A stretch of 64,000 nucleotides of DNA from Streptomyces sp. NRRL F-6131. Lineage in GTDB: Bacteria; Actinomycetota; Actinomycetes; Streptomycetales; Streptomycetaceae. Below the pieces are notes generated by a model that was not told where the DNA came from, did not search any database, and was given only the letters and a program-made list of their open reading frames with translations. Where the stretch lies: contig JOHN01000015.1 in NCBI GenBank assembly GCA_000719695.1, forward strand, positions 62,001-126,000, written 5' to 3'. Below, piece by piece: positions 17,508 through 25,472 of this stretch (within the stretch, counting starts at the first letter, position 1; each line of letters starts with the position of its first letter). Both the position numbers and the translations under genes were made by a program.

Positions 17508-18977
17508 ATGCCGCCTGCTTCGCCATCCTCGTCCTCGGGCGCCTCCGCGTCCCGGAACGTCCCCCCGCTCCACGACGCCGCGGACGCCGCCCCCGGTTCC
17601 CGCCCGGACGGCACCGGGCGGGCCGCCACCGCCGTCCTGGAGGCCCCGGCCCGGGTCGAGGCGCCGCTGGTGCTGGACACCGAGCCGCCGCGCACCCTGG
17701 GCTTCCGCGACCACTTCGCGCTCTGGATGAACCTCGGCGTCTCGCTGATCGGCTTCACCACCGCCGCGACCGTGCTCGGCGCCAAGGGCAGCGAGCTCTC
17801 GCTGGCCGCCGCCGTCACCGCGATCGTGGCCGGCACCGTGGTCGGGACCGCGATGCTGGGCGTGGCCGCCCTGATCGGCGCCCGCACCGGCGCGCCCGCC
17901 ATGGCGAACCTGCGCGGACTGTTCGGCACCCGGCTGTCCTACGTGCCGACGGTGCTCAACATCGTCCAGTGCGTCGGCTGGGGCGTCTACGAGCTGCTGA
18001 CGATCGCGCTCGGCGCGCAGACCGTCGTCGGCACCGAGGGCTACCGCTGGGCCTTCGTCGTGCTGGCCGGCGCGGTCACCACCGCGCTGACCATCTGGCC
18101 GCTCGGCGCCATCGCCGTGCTGCGCCGCTTCGTCGCCGTGGCGGTGGCGGTCGCGATGGTCTACTTCACCGTCCAGCTCGGCCGCAACGGCGTCCCGGAC
18201 CCGGGCGCGGGCAACTGGCACGGCTTCCTGAAGGCGACCGACGCGATGATCGCGGTGTCGATCTCCTTCGTGCCGCTCGCCGCCGACTACACCCGGCACT
18301 CCCGCACCCCGCGCTCGGCGTTCTGGGGCAGCTTCTCCGGCTACACGGTCGCCCAGGTCTGGTGCTACGTGCTCGGCCTGCTGGCGCTGCTGCAGGCCGA
18401 CGGGGACCCGGACCGGATCTTCGACTCCTTCCTGGGCGTCTGGGCGGGCTGGCTCTTCCTGCTGGTGCTGGTGCTGCGCGAGACCGACCAGTCCTTCGCG
18501 AACGTGTACTCGACCGCGATGTCGATCCACAACCTGCTGCCGAAGGTCGACCGCCGGGTGCTGACGGGCGGCACCGGCGCGCTGATCACCGTGCTCGCCC
18601 TGCAGATCACCGCGTTCACCGACTCGTACTACGCCTTCCTGGGCCTGATCGGCGCGGTCTTCGTGCCGATGTTCGCGGTGCTGGCGGTCGACTACTTCCT
18701 CGGCGCCGGGCGGCGCGGCTGGGACCTCTCCGCCGACGCGCCGTCCCGCTGGCTGATGCTGCTGCCGTGGGCGCTGGGCTTCGCGGTCTACCAGCTGATC
18801 GCGCCGACCGCGGTGGCCGGCTGGTGGACGGACTTCTGGACCTCCGCGCAGGAGGCGCTGCACTTCACCCCGCAGGAGTGGACCTCGGCCTCGCTGTTCG
18901 GCTTCCTGGTGCCCGCCCTGGCCACCTGGGCGCTCACCCCGCTCACCCGGGGCCGGGCCGCCGCCGACGCGCGCTGA
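17508..18977 (+). CDS. cytX: CytX, putative hydroxymethylpyrimidine transporter (NCS1 family)
   Basis: 489 residues; about 65 N-terminal low-complexity residues, then 12 hydrophobic segments of the nucleobase-cation symporter-1 family. Motifs such as FALWMNLGVSLIGFTTAATVLGA, VQCVGWGVYELLTIALGAQ and VPLAADYTRHSR match CytX. The TPP riboswitch directly upstream identifies the cargo as a thiamine precursor (HMP or a related pyrimidine), rather than cytosine; that assignment is by context. ATG at 17508 follows the riboswitch-embedded AGGGAG. No thiamine biosynthesis gene is adjacent. A terminator follows 60 bp downstream. Confidence 0.9.
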   Translation: MPPASPSSSSGASASRNVPPLHDAADAAPGSRPDGTGRAATAVLEAPARVEAPLVLDTEPPRTLGFRDHFALWMNLGVSLIGFTTAATVLGAKGSELSLAAAVTAIVAGTVVGTAMLGVAALIGARTGAPAMANLRGLFGTRLSYVPTVLNIVQCVGWGVYELLTIALGAQTVVGTEGYRWAFVVLAGAVTTALTIWPLGAIAVLRRFVAVAVAVAMVYFTVQLGRNGVPDPGAGNWHGFLKATDAMIAVSISFVPLAADYTRHSRTPRSAFWGSFSGYTVAQVWCYVLGLLALLQADGDPDRIFDSFLGVWAGWLFLLVLVLRETDQSFANVYSTAMSIHNLLPKVDRRVLTGGTGALITVLALQITAFTDSYYAFLGLIGAVFVPMFAVLAVDYFLGAGRRGWDLSADAPSRWLMLLPWALGFAVYQLIAPTAVAGWWTDFWTSAQEALHFTPQEWTSASLFGFLVPALATWALTPLTRGRAAADAR

Positions 18978-19037
18978 CCCCGCCGCGGACCGCGGGGCCG
19001 CCGGAGCGACCGTTCCGGCACCCGAAGGAGTGACGAA

Positions 19038-19062
19038 GACGGCCCCCCGGATTGGGGCCGTC
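19038..19062 (+). terminator. Intrinsic terminator after cytX
   Basis: 9-bp perfect GC stem (19038-19046 / 19054-19062) with a 7-nt loop, followed by a T-containing GTCGTTTCC tail. Confidence 0.7.
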
Positions 19063-19101
19063 GTCGTTTCCGTGTCACTTCCGCCGCCTATCGTGGTGGG
19101 T

Positions 19102-19962
19102 GTGACCAGCCCAGATGTCTCGCCCGTGACGGCCCGCACCGCGCCGCCCGTCCAGGTGATCGCCCACCGCGGTTCCTCGCACGCCCTGCCCGAGCACACC
19201 CTCGCCGCCTACCGCCGGGCGCTCACCGAGGGGGCGGACGCGTTGGAGTGCGACGTACGGGTGACCGCCGACGGGCAGCTGGTCTGCGTGCACGACCGGC
19301 GGATCGGCCGGGTCTCGGACGGCCGGGGCACGGTGTCCGCGATGACGCTGGCCGAGCTGGAGGCGCACGACTTCGGCGCCTGGAAGACCGGCCGTCCCAG
19401 CGAGGACCCGGAGCTGCGCGGTGTGCTGCGGCTGGAGAGCCTGCTGGAGCTGGTCGTCGACTGCGGGCGGCCGGTGGACCTCGCGATCGAGACCAAGCAC
19501 CCGGTGCGGTTCCGCGGCCGGGTGGAGTCCGAGCTGCTGCGGGTGCTGGACCGGTTCGGGATCGGCGGCGCGGGCGGGGGCCGGGGCGGCGACCCGGCGG
19601 ACACCGGGGCGGCCGGCCACGGCGTCAACGCCCGGATCATGAGCTTCTCCTCCGTCGCGCTGGCCCGGGTGACGGCCGCCGCGCCGCAGTACCCGCGGGT
19701 GTTCCTGTTCGAGCGCGGCCTGGTGCTGCGCGGGCGGCTGCGCCCCGGCGCGCCGCTGCCGGGCGGGGCGCGGATCGCCGGGCCGGGCATCGACCTGGTG
19801 CGGGCCCGGCCGGGGCTGGTGACCAGGCTGCGCGAGCTGGGGCACCAGGTGCACGTGTGGACGGTGGACGAGCCGGCCGACGTCGAGCTGTGCCTGGAGC
19901 TCGGGGTGTCGGCGATCATCACCAACCGGCCGGCGGAGGTCCTGGCCCAGCTCGGCCGCTGA
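19102..19962 (+). CDS. Glycerophosphodiester phosphodiesterase family protein
   Basis: 286 residues, a cytoplasmic GDPD TIM barrel that would hydrolyse glycerophosphodiesters to sn-glycerol-3-phosphate and an alcohol. Catalytic and metal residues are visible in IAHRGSS (His), ALECDVRVTADGQLVCVHD (Glu, Asp, His), and AIETKHP; the end has VHVWTVDEPADVELCLELGVSAIITNRP. The usual PENT is PEHT here. A Gly/Asp-rich insert (about 155-175) interrupts the barrel. The start is taken as GTG 19102, 7 nt after a TATCGT -10 box, implying leaderless expression; the frame opens slightly further upstream but without a ribosome binding site. Confidence 0.87.
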   Translation: MTSPDVSPVTARTAPPVQVIAHRGSSHALPEHTLAAYRRALTEGADALECDVRVTADGQLVCVHDRRIGRVSDGRGTVSAMTLAELEAHDFGAWKTGRPSEDPELRGVLRLESLLELVVDCGRPVDLAIETKHPVRFRGRVESELLRVLDRFGIGGAGGGRGGDPADTGAAGHGVNARIMSFSSVALARVTAAAPQYPRVFLFERGLVLRGRLRPGAPLPGGARIAGPGIDLVRARPGLVTRLRELGHQVHVWTVDEPADVELCLELGVSAIITNRPAEVLAQLGR

Positions 19963-20185
19963 CCGCCCCGGGCCGCGGCCGCCGGGCCACCGGGCCACCG
20001 GCCACCGGTTTCCCCTGGGTCGGCGGTGAAGCCGTGGTGAACCGTTCAACCACCGTGACGCGTTGACCGTACTGGTAGGGACTCAAACCTTTCGACAACG
20101 ATTTCTGGCGCAATTCATACAGTTTCACGACTGAGGGTGAGCGCCGAATCACCTGTCGCGCACCGTCGGTGCACCGGCCTGAAAT

Positions 20186-20210
20186 GACCGCGCGGGATCG
20201 CCGCGCGGTC
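20186..20210 (+). terminator. Hairpin inside the leader of the ATPase gene
   Basis: 9-bp perfect stem GACCGCGCG / CGCGCGGTC (20186-20194, 20202-20210) with a GTTTCC tail. A possible promoter TTGACC (20063-20068) lies 120 bp upstream, so this may be an attenuator rather than the end of the GDPD transcript. The rest of 19963-20270 is non-coding. Confidence 0.5.
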
Positions 20211-20270
20211 GTTTCCGACGTATTGCCAAGGGGCATCCATCCCTCGGCATACGCTGAAGGAGGTCCGGGG

Positions 20271-20855
20271 GTGGCGTTGATGGTGGCGCGTGAAGTGCCG
20301 ACTTCATCGACCATGGCAGTGCCGCACGGCCCAGCGAGTGTCGGGGTCGCACGGCGCCGACTGCGTCGAGATCTGGGAGACCGCGAGATACCGGAACCGG
20401 TCATTGATGATGCTGTTCTGATCCTTTCCGAACTTTTGAGCAACGCCTGTCGCTACGCCCGCCCGCTCGGGCCGCTGCCGGCCCTCGGCCGGGGCGCCCG
20501 CGCCGAGGTGGTCGAGGCGCTGCTGGTCGGCGGACCGTCCCGGGCCACCGGTCCGGCGGGGCCGCCCGTCCCACCGGGCGAGGCCGTCGAGGACGCCGGC
20601 GGCGTCCTGGTCCGCTGGCAGATGCACGCCGACGGAGTGCTCACCCTGGAGGTGACCGACGGCGGGGCGCAGACCCGGCCGTCGCCGTCCAGCCCCTCGC
20701 TGACCTCGCACGGCGGCCGCGGGCTGAGCATCGTGGACCAGCTCGCGAGCGACTGGGGCGTGCGCGACGCCCCGGGCGAGGTGACGGTGTGGGCGGCCCT
20801 GCCGGCCCGCGCCCGGCACGCCCGGCGGACCACCGGCGGGCACCGCGAGGCCTGA
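20271..20855 (+). CDS. ATP-binding anti-sigma-factor-like protein (HATPase_c_2)
   Basis: 194 residues. A single GHKL ATPase domain of the RsbW/SpoIIAB type: N-box in ILSELLSNACRYARPLG (about residues 45-61) and G-box in SHGGRGLSIVDQLASDWGV (about 150-168). Between them lies an Ala/Pro/Gly-rich insert of about 50 residues. There is no dimerisation helix with a phosphoacceptor His, so it is a regulatory kinase or anti-sigma antagonist partner as is abundant in streptomycetes. GTG at 20271 is preceded at 7 nt by GAAGGAGGT; an ATG at 20280 is the alternative. No partner sigma or anti-anti-sigma gene is adjacent. Confidence 0.8.
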   Translation: MALMVAREVPTSSTMAVPHGPASVGVARRRLRRDLGDREIPEPVIDDAVLILSELLSNACRYARPLGPLPALGRGARAEVVEALLVGGPSRATGPAGPPVPPGEAVEDAGGVLVRWQMHADGVLTLEVTDGGAQTRPSPSSPSLTSHGGRGLSIVDQLASDWGVRDAPGEVTVWAALPARARHARRTTGGHREA

Positions 20856-20899
20856 GCGGGCACCACTAGGCCCGAGCGGGCACCACTAGGCCCGAGCGG
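20853..20899. repeat. 20-bp tandem repeat abutting the ATPase stop codon
   Basis: Two and a third copies of a 20-bp unit (GAGCGGGCACCACTAGGCC core) at 20853-20872, 20873-20892 and 20893-20899, beginning at the stop codon itself; a degenerate copy is visible inside the last codons. Confidence 0.7.
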
Positions 20900-20930
20900 T
20901 CGGGACACGGTCCGCCCGGGCCCGCCCGCA

Positions 20931-20956
20931 CCCCGGCGTGCGCCCACACGCCGGGG
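20931..20956 (+). terminator. Terminator after the ATPase gene
   Basis: 10-bp perfect stem CCCCGGCGTG / CACGCCGGGG (20931-20940 / 20947-20956), upstream of a TAGGCT -10-like box at about 20966 that probably belongs to the next gene. Confidence 0.6.
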
Positions 20957-21011
20957 GAACGTCAGTAGGCTGCCCGGAGCACAACACCACCGTTCCCGGG
21001 AGAGCCGCACC

Positions 21012-21998
21012 ATGGGCAAGAAGGCCGCCAAGAAGGCGCCGCAGCGCAGCCAGTCCACCCCCGCCGTCACGGGCGAGATCCCCGTCGTCGGGGCCCGCGA
21101 GAACTGCCCCTGCGGCTCGGGCCGCCGCTACAAGGCCTGCCACGGCCGCGAGGCCTCGCACGCGGTCCAGGAGCTGGTGCACCGTCCGTTCGAGGGCCTG
21201 GCGGGCGAGGCGGACTGGGTGGCGCTGCGCGAGCTGGTGCCCGCCGCCACCGTGCCGCTGACGCTGGCCGCCGGGGTGGCCGAGGGTGCCGAGGGCGAGG
21301 TGCCGTCGGTGACGCTGGCCACCGTGCTGCCGCTGGCCTGGCCGGCGCTGCGCCGCCAGGACGGCTCGATCCTGCTGGGCCTGCAGACCCAGTCGTCCTC
21401 CGGCGACCTGAGCCGGGACCTCGCGGACGCCCTGGAGCTGGCGCTGGCCGCCGAGCCGGGCTCCCCGGTGCCGGCCCGCCGGACCGTGCCGGGCGGCCGC
21501 CGCCTGCAGGACCTGCTGGACACCACCGCCGCCTTCGAGCCGGCCGTGCACACCGGCTTCGAGTTCTGGCTGGAGGACGCGGAGACCGCCACCGGCGAGG
21601 TGGCCGCCTCGCTGGAGCGCGCCAACGCCTCGGCGATCCCGACCGAGAAGCTCGCCGGCGTCGACTCCGCCTACTGGTGCGGCACCCCGGACAAGAACCA
21701 CCTCCGCTGGGTGATGACCGTGCCGGAGGAGCAGCTGCTGGACGCGCTGGCCCGGCTGACCGCGGCCGAGAAGTCCTCGCTCGGCCCGGACACCCGGCTG
21801 GTCGGCTCGTTCCGGGCGCACGGTCTGACCGTGCCGGTCTGGGACCTGCCGCTCGGGATGACCGCGACCGACTGCGAGAAGCCGGCCGCCGAGTTCGCCG
21901 AGCGGCTCGCGGCGACGCTGGCCGACCCGGCCCCGCTGACCGCCGACGAGCGGCGGGCCCGCGCCAACCTGGTGAACCGTCAGGTCACCCTCAACTAA
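21012..21998 (+). CDS. DUF5926 family protein with SEC-C zinc motif
   Basis: 328 residues. Lys-rich N-terminus (MGKKAAKKAPQ), then a SEC-C metal-binding motif ENCPCGSGRRYKACHG at about residues 28-43, as at the C-terminus of SecA, followed by a 280-residue domain conserved in actinobacteria (DUF5926) with no assigned activity. The SEC-C motif suggests zinc binding and possibly interaction with ribosomes or the translocation machinery, by analogy only. ATG 21012 is preceded by GGGAGAG. Ends TAA, unusual here. Monocistronic. Confidence 0.8.
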   Translation: MGKKAAKKAPQRSQSTPAVTGEIPVVGARENCPCGSGRRYKACHGREASHAVQELVHRPFEGLAGEADWVALRELVPAATVPLTLAAGVAEGAEGEVPSVTLATVLPLAWPALRRQDGSILLGLQTQSSSGDLSRDLADALELALAAEPGSPVPARRTVPGGRRLQDLLDTTAAFEPAVHTGFEFWLEDAETATGEVAASLERANASAIPTEKLAGVDSAYWCGTPDKNHLRWVMTVPEEQLLDALARLTAAEKSSLGPDTRLVGSFRAHGLTVPVWDLPLGMTATDCEKPAAEFAERLAATLADPAPLTADERRARANLVNRQVTLN

Positions 21999-22100
21999 AG
22001 GCGGGTCGGAAGGCCGGCGCTCACCCGGCCGAACAACGTGATACGCGTCACACTGTCGCCCGCAACCCGCAATTTCCGGGCTGTGAGGGCGTCTTGGAAA

Positions 22101-22187
22101 TTGGCGCGGGCGCGGATCCTTGTTACTGTCTAAAGAGTCCGGTCGCTGGTGCATCCCCCGTCGCCAGCGGCCGGATCTTTTGTTTTT
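22101..22187 (+). ncRNA. Candidate stand-alone short RNA with own promoter and terminator
   Basis: A promoter with -35 TTGGCG (22101-22106), 17-bp spacer and -10 TACTGT (22124-22129) predicts a start near 22136. Three bases later comes an 11-bp stem (22139-22149 / 22164-22174, one G.T pair) with a 14-nt C-rich loop containing CCCCC, then a U-tract TCTTTTGTTTTT (22176-22187). The predicted product is about 52 nt and overlaps no gene. It could instead be only the terminator of the DUF5926 gene, but the well-placed promoter 35 bp ahead argues for a separate transcript. Confidence 0.55.
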
Positions 22188-22286
22188 CCGAACGGCCCAC
22201 GCCGGCGCGGGTCGACCGTGCCCGATCGATGCGCCGGCGGCGCCCCCCGATCGCACCGCGCGGGCACCGGCCGGCCCCACGCGCCG

Positions 22287-22943
22287 TCAGTACGCCGAGC
22301 GGCCGCTGTCCAGTTGGACCGCCGCGTCCACCAACTCGCCCAGCAGCGGCCCGACCTGGGGCAGCCAGACGCCTCCGTCCGCACCCTGACGGGGCGGCAG
22401 CACCCAGCGCACCCGGTCACCGGCCCCGCCGCCGGGCGGCAGCGGCAGGAAGCCGCCACCGCCGTGGTAGCGCAACGATCCTGGCACCCAAGGGAGTTGG
22501 GCGAGCATCTCGCCGAGCGCGTCGAGCGAGTAGGGGGCGACCAGCATGGCGTACCGGTCGGGCATGGCCAGCACCGGACCGAGGCGCAGCCGGAGCGCGG
22601 CGAGGTAGGCGAGCGCGCGGGCCCCGGCCGCCGCCGGCAGGCTGACCGCGGAGACCGTCCGGCCGGTCGCGACCAGCAGCGGGGCGTCCGGGTAGCGCTC
22701 CTCCCACCACCAACGCACCATCCGGGCGTCGGTGGTGGCCGCGAGCAGCGCCGGGTCGTGCGGGTGAGCCCCGGGCACCGGGCAGTCCGGGTCGCCGCAG
22801 GAGCAGAGTCCGCCGGCGAGCAGGACGGTACCGGGGACGACGGGCCAGCGGTGCTCGGTGGCGGCCGCCAGGGCCCCGGCCAATCGGGCCGCCCGGGCCG
22901 CCGACCGGTTCCTCGGGTCGTCGCGCAGTGGGTTGTCACGCAT
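22287..22943 (-). CDS. Bifunctional primase/polymerase (prim-pol)-like protein
   Basis: 218 residues. It resembles the N-terminal prim-pol domain proteins of actinobacteria: WPVVPGTVL, a Cys cluster CSCGDPDCPVPGAHP (about 47-61; probable zinc site), WWWEERYPDAPLLVATGR and GGGGFLPLPPGGGAGDRVRWVLPP. Most stand-alone streptomycete copies lack a helicase domain, as here, and their role is not known; replication activity is not implied. ATG at 22943 is preceded by AAAGGAA; a GTG two codons upstream is possible. It is transcribed divergently from the phosphatase gene across a 709-bp gap. Confidence 0.7.
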   Translation of the reverse strand: MRDNPLRDDPRNRSAARAARLAGALAAATEHRWPVVPGTVLLAGGLCSCGDPDCPVPGAHPHDPALLAATTDARMVRWWWEERYPDAPLLVATGRTVSAVSLPAAAGARALAYLAALRLRLGPVLAMPDRYAMLVAPYSLDALGEMLAQLPWVPGSLRYHGGGGFLPLPPGGGAGDRVRWVLPPRQGADGGVWLPQVGPLLGELVDAAVQLDSGRSAY

Positions 22944-23652
22944 TGGCACCCGTTCCTTTCCGTGACCGCTCGGTGGCTCCGCCCCGGCCGCCGGGCCGGC
23001 CGTCGCCGCGCGTCCGGGAACGTCGGCCGGCCCGCGAACCGGACGGAGGGATCGGACCGGGAGCCGGGCCGGGGCCGAACGGCGGGCAGGGCGGGCGGCG
23101 GTGCGGACGGCGGTGCGAACTGCGGCGCGGGCCTGGAGCACGCGGTGGAGCCGATGTGAAAGGGCCGCGGAATAGAACAGCCCTTGGAACGAGAATCCCG
23201 TATGCGACCGGATGGACGCCGCCCGGGCGCGGTTGGTTCCACCGTACGAGTGAGTCGCGTCCGGCCGGCCCGGCCGGCCGGCGGTAAAGGCATACGATCC
23301 GGACGGCCGCCGGAACCGTCCCCTCGGTTCTGCCCGTTCACCGGCCGCTCCATGCCCGTCGGCCGGGGCCGTCGCGCCGCACCGGGCCGTGGCGCGACCG
23401 ACCGGCGCGCACGGGGAAGAACGCGCCCCCCGACCGGGCCCACCAGGGCGGGAACCGGCCACGCACCCTGCCAGGACTCTGGACATGCCCCGAATGGCCT
23501 GTGTAGAAGTGGTGGCATTGCTGTCGATCAATGACGAGTAGTAGCGAATCGAGGCGAAACGCGCCCTTTCGGCCGTGCTCGCTCCACAACGGCCGCCCCT
23601 GGGGGTTCCGCATGATCCGCGTGACACGTACCACCGCGTCAGGAGTGGCGGC
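22944..23652. other. 709-bp divergent intergenic region
   Basis: Contains the promoters of the prim-pol gene (minus) and the phosphatase gene (plus). An AT-richer block at 23500-23560 (around GTGGCATTGCTGTCGATCAA) is the likely phosphatase promoter and leaves a leader of about 100 nt. Another AT-richer patch occurs at 23155-23215. Several GC-rich frames are open but have no start signals or recognisable products, so I call no gene. Confidence 0.4.
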
Positions 23653-25326
23653 ATGACCGAGTCCCCCCCACCGTCGACGTCCTCCGAGCCGGTCGAGCCC
23701 GGCGGCGCCAGCGGGCTCTCCGTCCTCGATCCGCCGGGCTTCCACGGTCCGGCCGCGTCGGCCCCCGCCGGGCAGCCGGACGGCGGGCCCGCGGCGTCCG
23801 GCACGGACCCCGTCCCGGACGGCGGCACCGACCACCACGCGGAGGCCGGCGCGGGCACGACCCCCACCGCGGACACCCCCGGCGGCCCGGACGGCGCACC
23901 CGAGGGCACCGCCGAGGGCTCACCCGAGGGCACGGCCGAGGGCACGGCCGGGGACTCCCCCGACGACACGGCCCCGACCGGGACCGGGATGCAGGACCGT
24001 TTGGCCGGACGCCTGTCCGATTTCGCCAGCCTGTACGAGCACACCGAGCGGCTCGCCCGCGCCCGCGGCCTGGGCGCCACCCTGGACGCCGTCCTCGCCT
24101 CCGGCACCGCGCTGCTCGGCGCCGACCGCGCCCTGCTGGTCACCGCGCTGCCCGGCGGCGGCCCCAGCCAGCCGGTCGGACTGGGCCTGGACCGCGCCAG
24201 CCTCGGCTCCCTGGAGACCGTCCCGCCCGACCAGAGCCTGCTCGCCCGGCTGCTGCGCGAGCACGACCGGCCCGCCGAGGTCCGGTCGCACGACCTCGCC
24301 GAGGACCCGGCGCTCGGCGCCCGGCTGCGCGAGCTGGCCGGCCAGCTGGGCCTGGGCGGCTGCTTCGGCCTGCCGCTCGCCACCGAGGAGGACGGGCCGC
24401 TGGCCGCCGTCCTCTGGTTCTGGGACGGCCCCGCCGACCCGGGCGACCGGGGGCGCGAACTGGCCCGGCGCTACTGCGAGGTGGCCGCCCCGCTGCTGGC
24501 CAAGCAGCTGGACGCGGAGAAGGTCAGCCGCACCACCGAGGCGCTGCGGCGCGGCCTGCTGCCCGACCGCCTCCCGCGGACCCCCGGGCTGCGGCTGGCC
24601 GCCCGGCTCGCCCCCGCCGGCCTGGACCGCTCCTGCGGCAGCGACTGGTACGACGCCATCCCGCTGCCGGACGGCACCGTCGGCCTCACCGTCGGCTCGG
24701 TCTCCGGCGACGGCCCCGGCGCCGGCCCGGGCTCCGCCCCCGGCGCGGCCGCCGCGATGGGCCGGGTGCGGGCCGCGCTGCGGGCGTACGCGGTACTGGA
24801 GGGCGAGGACCCGGTCTCCGTCCTGGGCGACCTCGAACTGCTGCTCAAGACCACCGAGCCGACCCGCAGCGCCACCGCCGTCTACGCCTGGGTGGAACCG
24901 GAGGAGCGCCGGGTCACCCTGGCCGGCGCCGGCCACTGCCCGCCGGTGCTGGTCACCCGGTACGGCGCCGAGTTCGTCGAGACCTCGCTCTCCGCGCCGC
25001 TCGGGATGCTCTCCTGCTGGGAGGCGCCCGGGGTGGAGTTCACCGCCGAGCGCGGCGACACGCTGGTCCTGTACACCGAGGGGCTGGCCCGCTGCTTCGG
25101 CCCGACCCTGCACGCCGGGCAGGCCAACCTGCGCCGGGCCGCCGCCGACGCCCCGCGCGACGTCCGGATCGACCCCGACCGGCTCTGCGCCCACCTGCTG
25201 GCGGCCGCGGCCGAGCGGGCCGCCGACCGGCGGGGCGCCCCCGCCGACATCGCCGACCGGCGGGACGCCACCGCCGACGGTCCGGCCACCGACGACCTCA
25301 TGCTGCTCGCCGCCCGCTTCGCCTAG
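23653..25326 (+). CDS. GAF-SpoIIE (PP2C-like) phosphatase with altered metal site
   Basis: 557 residues: a 115-residue Pro/Gly/Glu-rich N-terminus, a GAF-like domain (about 120-285) and a SpoIIE-type PPM phosphatase domain (about 290-557). Family members dephosphorylate anti-anti-sigma factors. The first acidic motif survives (GSDWYDAIPLPDG) and so does the terminal DDLMLLAARF, but the GDVxGHG motif is GSVSGDG (metal Asp replaced by Ser) and YTDG is YTEG. Activity is therefore doubtful or altered. ATG at 23653 with AGGAG 7-8 nt upstream. Confidence 0.85.
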   Translation: MTESPPPSTSSEPVEPGGASGLSVLDPPGFHGPAASAPAGQPDGGPAASGTDPVPDGGTDHHAEAGAGTTPTADTPGGPDGAPEGTAEGSPEGTAEGTAGDSPDDTAPTGTGMQDRLAGRLSDFASLYEHTERLARARGLGATLDAVLASGTALLGADRALLVTALPGGGPSQPVGLGLDRASLGSLETVPPDQSLLARLLREHDRPAEVRSHDLAEDPALGARLRELAGQLGLGGCFGLPLATEEDGPLAAVLWFWDGPADPGDRGRELARRYCEVAAPLLAKQLDAEKVSRTTEALRRGLLPDRLPRTPGLRLAARLAPAGLDRSCGSDWYDAIPLPDGTVGLTVGSVSGDGPGAGPGSAPGAAAAMGRVRAALRAYAVLEGEDPVSVLGDLELLLKTTEPTRSATAVYAWVEPEERRVTLAGAGHCPPVLVTRYGAEFVETSLSAPLGMLSCWEAPGVEFTAERGDTLVLYTEGLARCFGPTLHAGQANLRRAAADAPRDVRIDPDRLCAHLLAAAAERAADRRGAPADIADRRDATADGPATDDLMLLAARFA

Positions 25327-25472
25327 AGCGTGTCTTCCGGATCCCGTCGGACCAGCGGGCGAAGGCCCGAACGGGTGAGCGGCCGGGCGTCCGTACCATG
25401 GACGCACGGCCGCCCACCTGTGTCGCGATCCGACGCGCCCCGGGCGGCACCACGCGCAAGGAGGCGACGTAC

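Noticed and set aside
20271..20855. Histidine kinase
   Set aside because: There is an ATPase domain only, with no membrane segment, dimerisation helix or phosphoacceptor His.
22136..22187. Assignment of the short hairpin RNA to the actinobacterial 6C RNA class
   Set aside because: Only one hairpin and five consecutive C residues are present; 6C RNAs have two C-rich stem-loops. Left unclassified.
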